Positions 1 to 8,156 of a DNA stretch of 64,000 nt are shown piece by piece. Source of the stretch: Candidatus Rhodobacter oscarellae (GTDB lineage: Bacteria; Pseudomonadota; Alphaproteobacteria; Rhodobacterales; Rhodobacteraceae); the NCBI RefSeq assembly GCF_001078595.1, contig NZ_LFTY01000002.1:1802241-1866240 (forward strand). The letters run 5' to 3'. Numbering within the stretch: the stretch's first letter is position 1; every line of letters begins with the position of its first letter. The notes under the pieces are model-generated. The model was not told the origin of the DNA, searched no databases, and saw only the letters and a program-made list of their open reading frames with translations. Both the position numbers and the translations under genes were made by a program.

Positions 1-14
1 ACACGGGCCCTGCG

Positions 15-33
15 CTGTCTCTTATACACATCT
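15..33. other. Tn5/Nextera mosaic-end sequence (library artefact)
   Basis: The 19 bases CTGTCTCTTATACACATCT are the exact reverse complement of the Tn5 mosaic end used in tagmentation libraries. The 14 bases before it (1-14) are identical to 3442-3455 inside a dispersed repeat, and the match stops exactly where the mosaic end begins. This looks like untrimmed adapter or a chimeric join, not native DNA. The neighbouring gene stops at 42, so its coding sequence appears intact. Confidence 0.93.
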
Positions 34-41
34 ACCCGGCG

Positions 42-1355
42 CTATCTCCCCTGGAAACTATCGCGCCAATCCACCGCGCTGCGATACCACAGATCCGCGA
101 GCTTCAGGAAATGCGGCCGCGCGCCGGGATGCAGCCAGTGCGTCTTTAGGGGCGAGGCCGCATAGGCCGTCTCGCCCCGCGCATCCCCCAAGGCACGCCA
201 GGCCGCCTTTGCCCCCAGATAGGGCGCCATCACCGTGCCAGACCCCGAGAAGCCCATCGCGTAGTGCACGCCGTCCCGCTCCCCGACAGAGGGCATATGC
301 GTGAAGGAGTAACCCGTATTCCCCCACCAGACATGGCTGAGCTTGGTCTCGGCCAGCTCCGGCCAGACCTCCACCATCGTGGCATGCAACCGCCGCGCCG
401 CGCTGCGCATGTCGATGGGCCGCATCGAGGCCCGCCCGCCGTAAAGAAACCGCGTCCAATCCGGCGAGGCGCGGAAATAGCTGTGCCGCGCCCGGGTCTC
501 GACCATCATGCGCCGCCCCGGCGCCAGATGCCCCATCAGGTTCGGCGGCAAGGGCTCTGTGGCGATCAGGTAGCTCGGCAGCGGGAAGACCCGGCGCTGG
601 AACCACCGGAACGGCCCGGATGTGTAGCCGTTGGTGGCCATCAGCACCTTGCCCGCGCGAATATCGCCCTTCGGTGTGCGCACAGTGAAGCCACCAGCAT
701 CGCGATCAATTCCCACTGCAGGGCAGTGGGCGATGACCGCCGCCCCGCGCCGCAGCACCGCCTGCAAGAGACCGTTATGGTACTTCCAGGGATGCACCGC
801 GCAATGGCTGGGGATCACCAGCCCGCCGAAATATCGCTCGGTCTCGATCTCGGAACCCAGCTCGTCCCGCGCCACCACATGCGCCTCGATCCCGCTCTTT
901 TCGCGCACCCGCGCGGCCAAGGCCTCTTGCGCGGCAAAATGCTTGGCGGTCCACGCGAGCTGGATGCGCCCGGTCTGCTGAAAGTCGCAGTCTATCTCCT
1001 CGCGCGCGATCAGATCGCGCACGAAGCCCAGCGCGGGACCGGCTTCGGCAAAGATACCGTCGGCCACCGCCTCACCGAAGAGGTCGCGCAGCGCCTCCCA
1101 GCCCAGCCTAGGATGCGCGCCGGTCATGCCGCCATTGCGGGTCGAGGCGCCCTGCCCCGGCTGGCCCGCGTCGATCACGCAGACCTTGGCGCCGGTGTCA
1201 TGGGCGGCAATGGCCGCCGAGAGCCCGGTGTAACCGGCCCCGATCACGCAAAGGTCGACCCGCTCCGGCGGCGGCGCCGACAAATCAGGCCACTCCGCCC
1301 CCTCCCACCAATAGGGCTGCCCCAGCGGCGCGTGATCCTCGACAAACAGGCTCAT
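42..1355 (-). CDS. FAD-dependent oxidoreductase, DadA/PuuB-like
   Basis: This 437-aa flavoprotein belongs to the DAO superfamily, which oxidises secondary or primary amines and amino acids. A Rossmann dinucleotide motif GAGYTG lies at residues 39-44, preceded by a ~30-residue arm (PYWWEGAEWPDL) typical of gamma-glutamylputrescine oxidase-like enzymes. No iron-sulfur or membrane segment is visible. Its ATG overlaps the stop of the upstream nitrilase gene as ATGA, so the two are translationally coupled. It is the last gene of the minus-strand amine locus, which suggests oxidation of an N-methylated or glutamylated amine. The substrate cannot be read from sequence. The stop lies only nine bases from the artefact at 15-33. 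Confidence 0.85.
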   Translation of the reverse strand: MSLFVEDHAPLGQPYWWEGAEWPDLSAPPPERVDLCVIGAGYTGLSAAIAAHDTGAKVCVIDAGQPGQGASTRNGGMTGAHPRLGWEALRDLFGEAVADGIFAEAGPALGFVRDLIAREEIDCDFQQTGRIQLAWTAKHFAAQEALAARVREKSGIEAHVVARDELGSEIETERYFGGLVIPSHCAVHPWKYHNGLLQAVLRRGAAVIAHCPAVGIDRDAGGFTVRTPKGDIRAGKVLMATNGYTSGPFRWFQRRVFPLPSYLIATEPLPPNLMGHLAPGRRMMVETRARHSYFRASPDWTRFLYGGRASMRPIDMRSAARRLHATMVEVWPELAETKLSHVWWGNTGYSFTHMPSVGERDGVHYAMGFSGSGTVMAPYLGAKAAWRALGDARGETAYAASPLKTHWLHPGARPHFLKLADLWYRSAVDWRDSFQGR

Positions 1356-2134
1356 AGCGCCAGCTCCTTTACGTCATCCAGATAAGGCACATCGGCATAG
1401 AACTGGTCCCGCAGGCTGGCGTCGATCGTGGCGTAGATCACCCCAGGCGCCGCCCCCGCCCGCGCCAGCTCGCGCCCATGCGGGCCCGCGATCACGCTAT
1501 GGCCATAGAACTCCACCCCGTTTTCGGTGCCGCAATGATTGGCATAGGCCAGGTGGATCCCGTTCTCATAGGCGCGCACCGGGGCGGTGACGTCGGCGAT
1601 CCAGGGCCAGCGCGCGCCCAGCGCGGTCGGCACCAGCACCAGGTCGGCGCCCTGCAGCGCCAGGTGCCGCACGGTCTCGGGGAACTCCACGTCGTAGCAG
1701 ATCAGCACACCGATCTTGAGCCCACGATAGGCAAAGACGCCCGCCCCCGCACCGGGGGCGTAGAGCCCGCGCTCAATCCCCGGCGGGATGGCCAGCTTGC
1801 GGAAGTGGTGCAGCGCGGCCCCGTCCGGCCCGATGCATTGCGCGGCGTTGAAGAGCGTATCGCCCGCGCGCTCGGGATAGCCATAGAGGATCGCGCAGCC
1901 ATGCTGCGCCGCGAGCTGGCCCATGCGCTGCGCCCAAGGCCCGTCCGGGGCCTGGGCGAGCGCCGGGATCTCATTGGGAATGTTGTAGCCCGTGGGAAAG
2001 CACTCTGGCAGCAGCAGAAGGTCCGCGGGCTCCATGCCCGACAGCACCTCCTCAAGCCAGGCGAACCGCGCGGCCTCGCCGGTCAGCTCTGCGGGGGACT
2101 GCGCCAGGGCGAGCCGAAAGTCATTCTGCGGCAC
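1352..2134 (-). CDS. Carbon-nitrogen hydrolase (nitrilase superfamily)
   Basis: This 260-aa amidase or nitrilase-fold enzyme has the Glu-Lys-Cys triad visible as E44 (LLPECF), K113 (HFRKLA) and C146 (ICYDVEFPE). The length fits stand-alone aliphatic amidases or N-carbamoyl hydrolases. It starts with GTG, preceded by GAGGGGAG, and overlaps the upstream dioxygenase gene by 14 bases. The downstream oxidoreductase overlaps its stop, so dioxygenase, hydrolase and oxidoreductase form one coupled trio. The role is presumably to hydrolyse an amide or nitrile generated in amine breakdown, but this is inference. A second member of the superfamily is encoded at 12795-13637. Confidence 0.85.
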   Translation of the reverse strand: MPQNDFRLALAQSPAELTGEAARFAWLEEVLSGMEPADLLLLPECFPTGYNIPNEIPALAQAPDGPWAQRMGQLAAQHGCAILYGYPERAGDTLFNAAQCIGPDGAALHHFRKLAIPPGIERGLYAPGAGAGVFAYRGLKIGVLICYDVEFPETVRHLALQGADLVLVPTALGARWPWIADVTAPVRAYENGIHLAYANHCGTENGVEFYGHSVIAGPHGRELARAGAAPGVIYATIDASLRDQFYADVPYLDDVKELAL

Positions 2135-2966
2135 GTGCGGCGCTCCCCTCGCGGCGGTCCCGGATCACGGTGATGCGATGCATCTCGCGCGGCGCGGGCA
2201 GGTAATCCGCGACGGCGTAATGCATCGTCACCCGGTTGTCCCACATCGCCAGATCGCCCGGGCGCCAGCGCCACCGCACCTGATCCTCGGGCTGGTTCAT
2301 ATGCCCGGTCAGCCAGGTCTTGAGCGCATTCGAGGCCTCGGTCGTAAGCCCCAGGATATGGCTGACGAAGGCCACATTGTAGTTGAGAAACTTGGCGCCG
2401 GTGACCGGATGCGCGCCGATCAGCGGCTTCACGACCTGTCCCATGCGCGCCATGCCCTCGATCAGCGAGGTATCGCGATCCGCAGGGTCGCCGCCCTCGG
2501 CAAAGTTGTTGCGGAAGTCGCCCATATCATGCACCGCCTCCAGCGCTTCCAGGTCGCGTCGCATGCCGTCAGGCAGCCGATCATAGGCAGCGTAGTTCGA
2601 CGACCAAATCGTGTCACCGCCGCAATCCGGCACCGTGCGCGCCACAAGGACCGAGGCAAAGGGCTGCTCTGCCTTAAAAGTCAGGTCCGTATGCCAGGAA
2701 TTCGTGTCCGGCGGGCTGCCTGAACCATTGGCCAGCCGCATGATCTGCGGATGCCCCTCGACATGCGGGTAGACGGGATGCGGCGGGCTGAGGTCACCGA
2801 AGCCTTGGGCGAATCCCAGATGCGCGCGCGGGCTGATCTCTGTCCCGCGGATGAAGATCACCAGATGCTCGAGCAGCGCCTGGTAGAGCGCCTCGTGATC
2901 CGGCGCGGCAATGTCGACATCGTGCAAAACAGCGCCAATCGCCGGGGTGAGTTTCTCGATCCGCAT
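2121..2966 (-). CDS. TauD/TfdA-family 2-oxoglutarate-dependent dioxygenase
   Basis: This 281-aa non-haem Fe(II)/2-oxoglutarate dioxygenase has an iron-binding facial triad visible as H92 and D94 (WHTDL) with distal H249 (RVTMHY). R264 in HRITVIRD fits the 2-oxoglutarate carboxylate contact. The family hydroxylates or oxidatively demethylates taurine, 2,4-D, butyrobetaine and similar compounds. Its position after tdm and before a hydrolase and an amine oxidase suggests a small nitrogenous substrate. The ATG has GGGAGGAT upstream. It is separated from tdm by 668 bp of repeats, so it may have its own promoter. Confidence 0.87.
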   Translation of the reverse strand: MRIEKLTPAIGAVLHDVDIAAPDHEALYQALLEHLVIFIRGTEISPRAHLGFAQGFGDLSPPHPVYPHVEGHPQIMRLANGSGSPPDTNSWHTDLTFKAEQPFASVLVARTVPDCGGDTIWSSNYAAYDRLPDGMRRDLEALEAVHDMGDFRNNFAEGGDPADRDTSLIEGMARMGQVVKPLIGAHPVTGAKFLNYNVAFVSHILGLTTEASNALKTWLTGHMNQPEDQVRWRWRPGDLAMWDNRVTMHYAVADYLPAPREMHRITVIRDRREGSAARAAE

Positions 2967-3149
2967 GGCATCCTCCCTCGCTTTGGCAAAAGCCTATGGC
3001 CTGGGCCCCGCGAGCGCTACATCGAAAACGACCTTGGGCTTGTCGCCAGTCGCAAGTGCATTACGGATGTGTAAACGCTGCGCGCGGTGCTTGTCGTCCG
3101 CTTGCATGCGAAACACGGTCTGGAGGCTGATTCTATTGGGATTTCTAGG

Positions 3150-3182
3150 GTCGGCGAAACGTCGGCAAAACGTCGGCTTTGC
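3150..3182. repeat. 11-bp phased tandem repeat GTCGGCnnnnC (three units)
   Basis: Three consecutive units GTCGGCGAAAC, GTCGGCAAAAC and GTCGGCTTTGC are followed by a decayed fourth (GTATGGCACTT). The period of 11 bp is close to one helical turn. The same pattern, with GTCGGT, occurs at 63518-63561 next to nuoD. Confidence 0.85.
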
Positions 3183-3344
3183 GTATGGCACTTAGAGCAC
3201 GCCACGACAAAACCCGGTTCAGGAATCTCGGGCACGGCCTTCGGCAGAAAGCGGCCATGGTCGAGAGTGGGCCTCGGCAGGTGACGGAGTGAACCGCGCC
3301 CAAACGGTGGGGCTGGTCTTGGCTTGAAGCGGGCGTTGGAGATC

Positions 3345-3632
3345 TGCCGCCCCAGACTTGATCCGGTGCCTCTACCTTGAACCAAGCACAACGCGGGCAG
3401 CGGCCGACCTGGAGGACGCTTGTATAACGTTGCCACTTGGCACACGGGCCCTGCGAGCGCATTTGCTTCAGTATTTTGCGACGTGGCAATAGCGGCCTCC
3501 TGGGGGAGGTCGGCCGCTGCCCGAGGCAAGCTCGGGCGGTTGCGTTGCTTGGGCTCCGTGGCGTCTGGTGTCGGCAAGCGTTGTAAGGGCGTTTCGTTTG
3601 AGCCCAGAGGTCCCGTCCAGGCCAACCCCTGC
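3345..3632 (-). repeat. 280-bp dispersed intergenic element, copy A
   Basis: Reading on the minus strand, this copy matches the elements at 33201-33477 and 59541-59820 over most of their length. The 16-bp arms GGGCAGCGGCCGACCT (3395-3410) and AGGTCGGCCGCTGCCC (3507-3522) form a perfect inverted repeat. One end carries a degenerate CCGGATCAAGTCTGG hairpin. Bases 3442-3455 are also found at the very start of the window, implying at least one more copy elsewhere in the genome. Confidence 0.88.
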
Positions 3633-3634
3633 CT

Positions 3635-6013
3635 TTACCCGTCCGCATACTCCCCCTTAACGCGCGCCTTCGTCGGATCGAAATGTGGGAAGCTGGTCAC
3701 CATCGCCTTCAGCCGCTTCTGCTGCCCATCGAGCTGCCCCACTTCCAACGCGGTCCCGACCTCGGAATGCGCCACCGAGACACGACCCAGGGCAATCACT
3801 CGGCCCAGGAGCGGCGATTTCATCGCCGAGGTCACCTCGCCCACCTGCGCCTTGCCCAGCCGGATGCAATCGCCGGGGCTGGGCACCAGCCCGCCCTCGA
3901 TCTCCAGCCCCACCAGCTTGCGATGCGGGTGCGCCTTGCGCTCCTCGAGTGCGGCGCGCCCGATGAAGTCGTCATTCTTCGATTTCAGCGGCACCGTAAA
4001 ACCGATCCCGGCCTCCCAAGGGTCCGTCGTGTCATCGAACTCGGAGCCGGCAAAGATCAGCCCTGCCTCGATGCGCATCATGTCCAGCGCCGCCAAGCCC
4101 AAGGGCTGCATGCCCATCGGCGCTCCGACCTCCCAGACCCGGTCAAAGATCTCCTTCGCGTCCCGCGGGTGGCAGAAGATCTCGTAGCCCAGCTCACCCG
4201 AATACCCGGTGCGCGAAATCACCACCGAGGTGCCGCTGAAATCACCCACACGCGCAATGGTCAGCCGGAACCAGCCCAGCTCGTCAATCGTGGGCTGCTT
4301 TGGCGGGGTCCAGAAGATCTGGGACAGGATCTCGCGGCTCAGCCGCCCTTGGACGGCGATGTTGTGCATCTGGTCCGTCGAAGACCGCACCCAGGCGTTC
4401 AGCCCGCGCTCCTGCGCCTGCTGGCGCAGCCAAAGCCCGCCCGTGTCATTGCCGCCGATCCAGCGGAAATTCATCTCTCCCAGCCGGTAAACCGTACCGT
4501 CGTCGATCATGCCGCCATGCTCGTAGCACATCGCGGTATAGCTCACCTGCCCAACCGCGAGCTTCTTGATGTTGCGCGTCAGGCAGAGCTGCAAGAGCTC
4601 CTCGGCATCTGGCCCCGTGACCTCGAACTTTCGCAGGGGCGACAGATCCATGACCGCCGCCTTCTCGCGCACCGCCCAATACTCGCCGATCGTGCCGACA
4701 TTGGGGAAGCTGTTGGGCAGCCAATAGCCGTTATATTCAACGAAATCGCGAGTATGCGCGGCAAAGCTGTCATGAAACCCGGTCTTCTTGGTGTCTTCCA
4801 CATCCGCCTCCGCAGATTTTCTGTAGCCGATGGAGCGCTGGAAATCCTCGCCCGCCTTGTAGGTGCGCAGCTGGATGTCGGTGGGCTCCCAACCGTTGGC
4901 CGGGTCCACGTCGCAGGGGCAGGCGCTGGAGACGCAGACCAGGTCGCTCAGCGCGCGCAACAGCACGAAATCGCCGGGACGCGACCACGGCTCGTCCATG
5001 CCCAGCGCGTTGGTATCGTCCAGCATGGTGTTGAAAAAGAAGTTGATCGCCGGCCAGCCGCCGCGCGGGCGGATACCGTGATGGCCGAGCTCGATATTCA
5101 TATTGTCCGAGCAGTTCACATGGCCGGGATAGCCCAGGTCCTCGTAATAGCGCGCCGTGCAGGCCAGCCCGAACGTGTCATGCCGCCCGCAGGTGTCCTG
5201 GACGATCTCCACCAGGGGCTCATGATCGACGGACCAGTATTTGGAGAAGATGCCCGGCGCCGGATAGAGGCTGCCCATCAGAGAGCGCGTGGTGGTCGGG
5301 TCGATCTCGCGCTCCAGACCCTTGTCCAGCGCGCGCAGGGAGAAGGCCTGGAAATCAGAGCATTCGCGGCCTTTCACATCCAGGATCTGAATGTATTCGC
5401 CCTTCTTGACCTCATAGGCATGAGCGTGGCCGGGCTGGATGTTCTGGTCGAGCAGCGGGTCCGCCAGCGGGTCCGGCGCGGTCAGGTTGTCCTTGGCCAG
5501 CTTGGGGTCGGCGCGGCGAATGTAGAGGATCAGCTCGGTCGGCGCATTCTGCGCATGCGCATCCATCGGCCCGCCCGGGGCGGCGCATATCAACAACCCG
5601 TCGCTCTCGGCAGTGAAGGCGACCTGATCCCCAGGACGCGATCCTTCCGCAAAGACCGGCACCGCGTCCCCGGCCTCGATGTTGAACCCGACGGCGGCCA
5701 GGGCCTTCAAGACCTGCGCCCCGGAACGCGAGCCATTGGCCAAGGTCTCAATCGTCGCGGTGGGCCGCCCCTGCCCCTTTGCGCCCAGCATCGCCGCGTC
5801 CGACCGGCGATCGGGCCCAAAGATCACCAACTCACCCGGCTGCAACCCCTCGCGATCCAGCACGATCACCTCGTCACCGGCATAGATCGGCACGGCGCGC
5901 GAGCCGCCGCCGGGCACCGGGTGGCGTTCCACCCCATGGGGCAGGATCGGCAGGCCGGGCTTTAGCACGCCCTTGCGCTCCCATGGCACTTCGAAAACTG
6001 GGCGAACGGTCAT
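3635..6013 (-). CDS. tdm: Trimethylamine N-oxide demethylase (aldolase)
   Basis: Tdm splits TMAO in the cytoplasm into dimethylamine and formaldehyde. The 792-aa protein has the two-part Tdm layout. An N-terminal DUF1989-type domain is rich in candidate zinc-binding Cys (C218, C275, C285, C301, C360, C364, C366). A C-terminal GcvT-like tetrahydrofolate domain begins near residue 405 and can capture formaldehyde as methylene-THF. The chosen ATG at 6013 (MTVRPVF) has GGGAGGCAAGAC immediately upstream; a start seven codons earlier would lie inside that ribosome site. It sits 103 bp after tmoW in the same direction, so uptake and demethylation are probably co-expressed. Confidence 0.93.
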   Translation of the reverse strand: MTVRPVFEVPWERKGVLKPGLPILPHGVERHPVPGGGSRAVPIYAGDEVIVLDREGLQPGELVIFGPDRRSDAAMLGAKGQGRPTATIETLANGSRSGAQVLKALAAVGFNIEAGDAVPVFAEGSRPGDQVAFTAESDGLLICAAPGGPMDAHAQNAPTELILYIRRADPKLAKDNLTAPDPLADPLLDQNIQPGHAHAYEVKKGEYIQILDVKGRECSDFQAFSLRALDKGLEREIDPTTTRSLMGSLYPAPGIFSKYWSVDHEPLVEIVQDTCGRHDTFGLACTARYYEDLGYPGHVNCSDNMNIELGHHGIRPRGGWPAINFFFNTMLDDTNALGMDEPWSRPGDFVLLRALSDLVCVSSACPCDVDPANGWEPTDIQLRTYKAGEDFQRSIGYRKSAEADVEDTKKTGFHDSFAAHTRDFVEYNGYWLPNSFPNVGTIGEYWAVREKAAVMDLSPLRKFEVTGPDAEELLQLCLTRNIKKLAVGQVSYTAMCYEHGGMIDDGTVYRLGEMNFRWIGGNDTGGLWLRQQAQERGLNAWVRSSTDQMHNIAVQGRLSREILSQIFWTPPKQPTIDELGWFRLTIARVGDFSGTSVVISRTGYSGELGYEIFCHPRDAKEIFDRVWEVGAPMGMQPLGLAALDMMRIEAGLIFAGSEFDDTTDPWEAGIGFTVPLKSKNDDFIGRAALEERKAHPHRKLVGLEIEGGLVPSPGDCIRLGKAQVGEVTSAMKSPLLGRVIALGRVSVAHSEVGTALEVGQLDGQQKRLKAMVTSFPHFDPTKARVKGEYADG

Positions 6014-6116
6014 GTCTTGCCTCCCGTGAAACAAGCGAGGACGGCGCAGCGCGCGGCGCGTAGGACGGTGCAGCCAGAGACCGGGTGACGCCGCGCCCTG
6101 TTCCAGTCACATGCCA

Positions 6117-8156
6117 TCACGCCAGCCCCAAGATCTTGCGGCGCCTCTCGGCCCAGGCGTTGATCGCAATGTCAAAGGTCAGCGCCATGAAGACCACAGA
6201 GAAGCCCAGCACGAAGTTCCAGCCCAGATGCGTGCCCGCCAGCGTCTTGCGCATCTCTTGGCCCAGATCGCGCGTGCCGATGAATTCGGCGATGATCACC
6301 ATGAAGAACGCAAAGACCAGCGCCTGGTTCAACCCGACCGCGATGGTGGGCATCGCCAGCGGTATCTGCACCTTCCAAAGCTTCTGGCTGCGCGTGGCCC
6401 CGGACATCTCGGCGGCCTCCACCATCTCGGCGGGCACCCCGCGCAGGCCTTCCACCGTATAGCGCATCACCGGCACCATCGTGTAGATCAGGATCGAGAT
6501 GATCACCGTCACCGGCGAGATCCCAAAGAGCATCACCGCCGGCAGCAGATACACATAGCTGGGGAAGGTCTGGAACGTGTCGCAGAGCAGGATCAGGCGC
6601 CGCGCGCGCGCCTCATGCCGCGCCGCCCAGACCGCCAGGGGCGCGCCAAAGAGGAAAGCAAAGAACGTCGCCATAAAGACCGAATGCAGGGTCAGCATGG
6701 CTCGGTCCCAATAGCCGAACTCGGCGACGATGCAGAAGAACACCAGCGCCAGAAGCCCCGGCCAGAACCCGCCCAGACCCAGCGCCAGCGCCGTCACCGC
6801 CAGGATCACCGCAGGCGTCGGTACGAAGAGCAATGCCTTCTCCGACGGGATCAGGATGAAGTTGTTGAAGAAATACCGGATCGCGTAGGTCGTGCTCTGC
6901 ACCCAGTCGAAGGCCAGGAACTGCTTGATCTGCCCGTCCAGCGCCCGGCCCTGGGTCATCGACTGCTTGCGCTTGACCTCGTCCAGCACGCCGCCCGCGT
7001 ATTGATGCGCGTTCGACCAGGTCAGGTCCTCGAAATTCACATTCGAGAGCCCCTGCGAGACCCAGCTGAGCAGATAGAGCCCGACAAAGCTGGCGATGCC
7101 CACCACCAGATATATGTTGCGCCGCCACCAGGGCGTGCCCTTCTCGAAATGCTCGGGCTGCTTGACCACCCAGGCCTTCGACAACCGGTCCAGCGTCACC
7201 GCCAGCAGCACGATGGTGATGCCGATCTCTAGAGAACGCCCCAGCTTGAACGAGCCCATCATCGCCAGCAGCTTTGCGCCCAGCCCCGGCATGCCAATGG
7301 CCGCCGTCAGCACCACCATGGCCAAGCAGAGCATGATCACCTGGTTCAGCCCCACCATGATCTCGGTCCGCGCCGAGGGGATGTAGACATGCCGCAGCAT
7401 CTGCCAGCTGGAGCAGCCCGACATCTTGCCCGCCTCAATCACCTCCGGGCTGACCTTCTTGAGCCCCAGTGTCGTCATCAGGATCATCGGCGGCAGCGCG
7501 TAGGCGATGGTCGCGACGGTGGCCGCCGTCGGCCCCACCTTAAAGAAGATCACCGCGGGCAAGAGGTAGCTGAAGAAGGGCAGCACCTGCATGACCAGAA
7601 GCAGCGGCTTGATCGTCTCCTCGACGCGCTTGGACTTCCACGACCAGATGCCCAACAGCCCGCCAATCGTGAACGCAAACGGCGCCGCCACCGCGATCAC
7701 GCTCATCGTCTCCATGGTCAGGTCCCATTGCCCAATCAGCGCCGCCCAGAGGAACGTCCCCCCCGCCAGCAGCGCCAGGCGCCAACAACCCAAAGCATAG
7801 CCCAGAACCGCCATGCAGCCCGTGATCACCGGCCAGGGCAGCTGCTCGATCCGCGGCCAGCGGTGCTTGCCGTAAAGCACGTTGGCCACCGCATCGAGGA
7901 TGAACTCCAGCCCGCCGCTGAGCGCGCGGGTGATGTAGATCAGGCCAAAGCGCCCCTCCTCGCGGTCGCCGCGGATAAACTCAAAGGCCACGTCGATCCA
8001 GTCCCGCCAGGGCAACAGCCAGGCCTCGGGGATGCGCACCAACCCGGCGGGCAGCCAGGGGCGCAGCACCGTCAAGAGCACCGCCACGCCGAGCATGGCC
8101 CAGATCGCCCGGCGCGTATTGCCCGGAGCGTCAACCCATGCCCGCAGGGCGCTCAC
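6117..8156 (-). CDS. tmoW: TMAO ABC transporter permease (tandem-domain)
   Basis: This inner-membrane permease of an OpuA/ProU-type importer has 679 aa, about twice the usual permease length. Two binding-protein-dependent transport modules are fused in one chain, roughly residues 130-330 and 440-670, each with an EAA-like cytoplasmic loop (EVIEAGKMSGCSSWQ and EMVEAAEMSGATRSQ). It starts at GTG 8156, whose bases overlap the stop of tmoV as GTGA. The fused architecture and the neighbours tmoV, tmoX, tmm and tdm support TMAO as substrate. Glycine betaine or choline could also be carried, as OpuA-family proteins are similar. Confidence 0.9.
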   Translation of the reverse strand: MSALRAWVDAPGNTRRAIWAMLGVAVLLTVLRPWLPAGLVRIPEAWLLPWRDWIDVAFEFIRGDREEGRFGLIYITRALSGGLEFILDAVANVLYGKHRWPRIEQLPWPVITGCMAVLGYALGCWRLALLAGGTFLWAALIGQWDLTMETMSVIAVAAPFAFTIGGLLGIWSWKSKRVEETIKPLLLVMQVLPFFSYLLPAVIFFKVGPTAATVATIAYALPPMILMTTLGLKKVSPEVIEAGKMSGCSSWQMLRHVYIPSARTEIMVGLNQVIMLCLAMVVLTAAIGMPGLGAKLLAMMGSFKLGRSLEIGITIVLLAVTLDRLSKAWVVKQPEHFEKGTPWWRRNIYLVVGIASFVGLYLLSWVSQGLSNVNFEDLTWSNAHQYAGGVLDEVKRKQSMTQGRALDGQIKQFLAFDWVQSTTYAIRYFFNNFILIPSEKALLFVPTPAVILAVTALALGLGGFWPGLLALVFFCIVAEFGYWDRAMLTLHSVFMATFFAFLFGAPLAVWAARHEARARRLILLCDTFQTFPSYVYLLPAVMLFGISPVTVIISILIYTMVPVMRYTVEGLRGVPAEMVEAAEMSGATRSQKLWKVQIPLAMPTIAVGLNQALVFAFFMVIIAEFIGTRDLGQEMRKTLAGTHLGWNFVLGFSVVFMALTFDIAINAWAERRRKILGLA

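Larger units (their letters stand above)
2967..3634. other. Intergenic region made of repeats
   Basis: This 668-bp gap between tdm and the dioxygenase gene has no convincing gene. It contains an 11-bp phased repeat array (3150-3182) and one copy of the 280-bp dispersed element (3345-3632). Open frames here, such as the one covering 3017-3625 on the minus strand, have no recognisable domain and run straight through the repeat. Some upstream signal for the dioxygenase trio probably lies between 2967 and 3149, but no clear promoter could be picked. Confidence 0.75.

Noticed and set aside
3017-3625. Minus-strand open frame of about 200 codons upstream of the dioxygenase
   Set aside because: It runs through the 280-bp repeat and the 11-bp array, has no ribosome site and no recognisable protein features.
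3683-5965. 760-codon open frame on the plus strand across tdm
   Set aside because: It is the antisense shadow of tdm in GC-rich DNA, rich in Arg/His/Gln and without any domain; the minus-strand frame encodes a clear Tdm protein.
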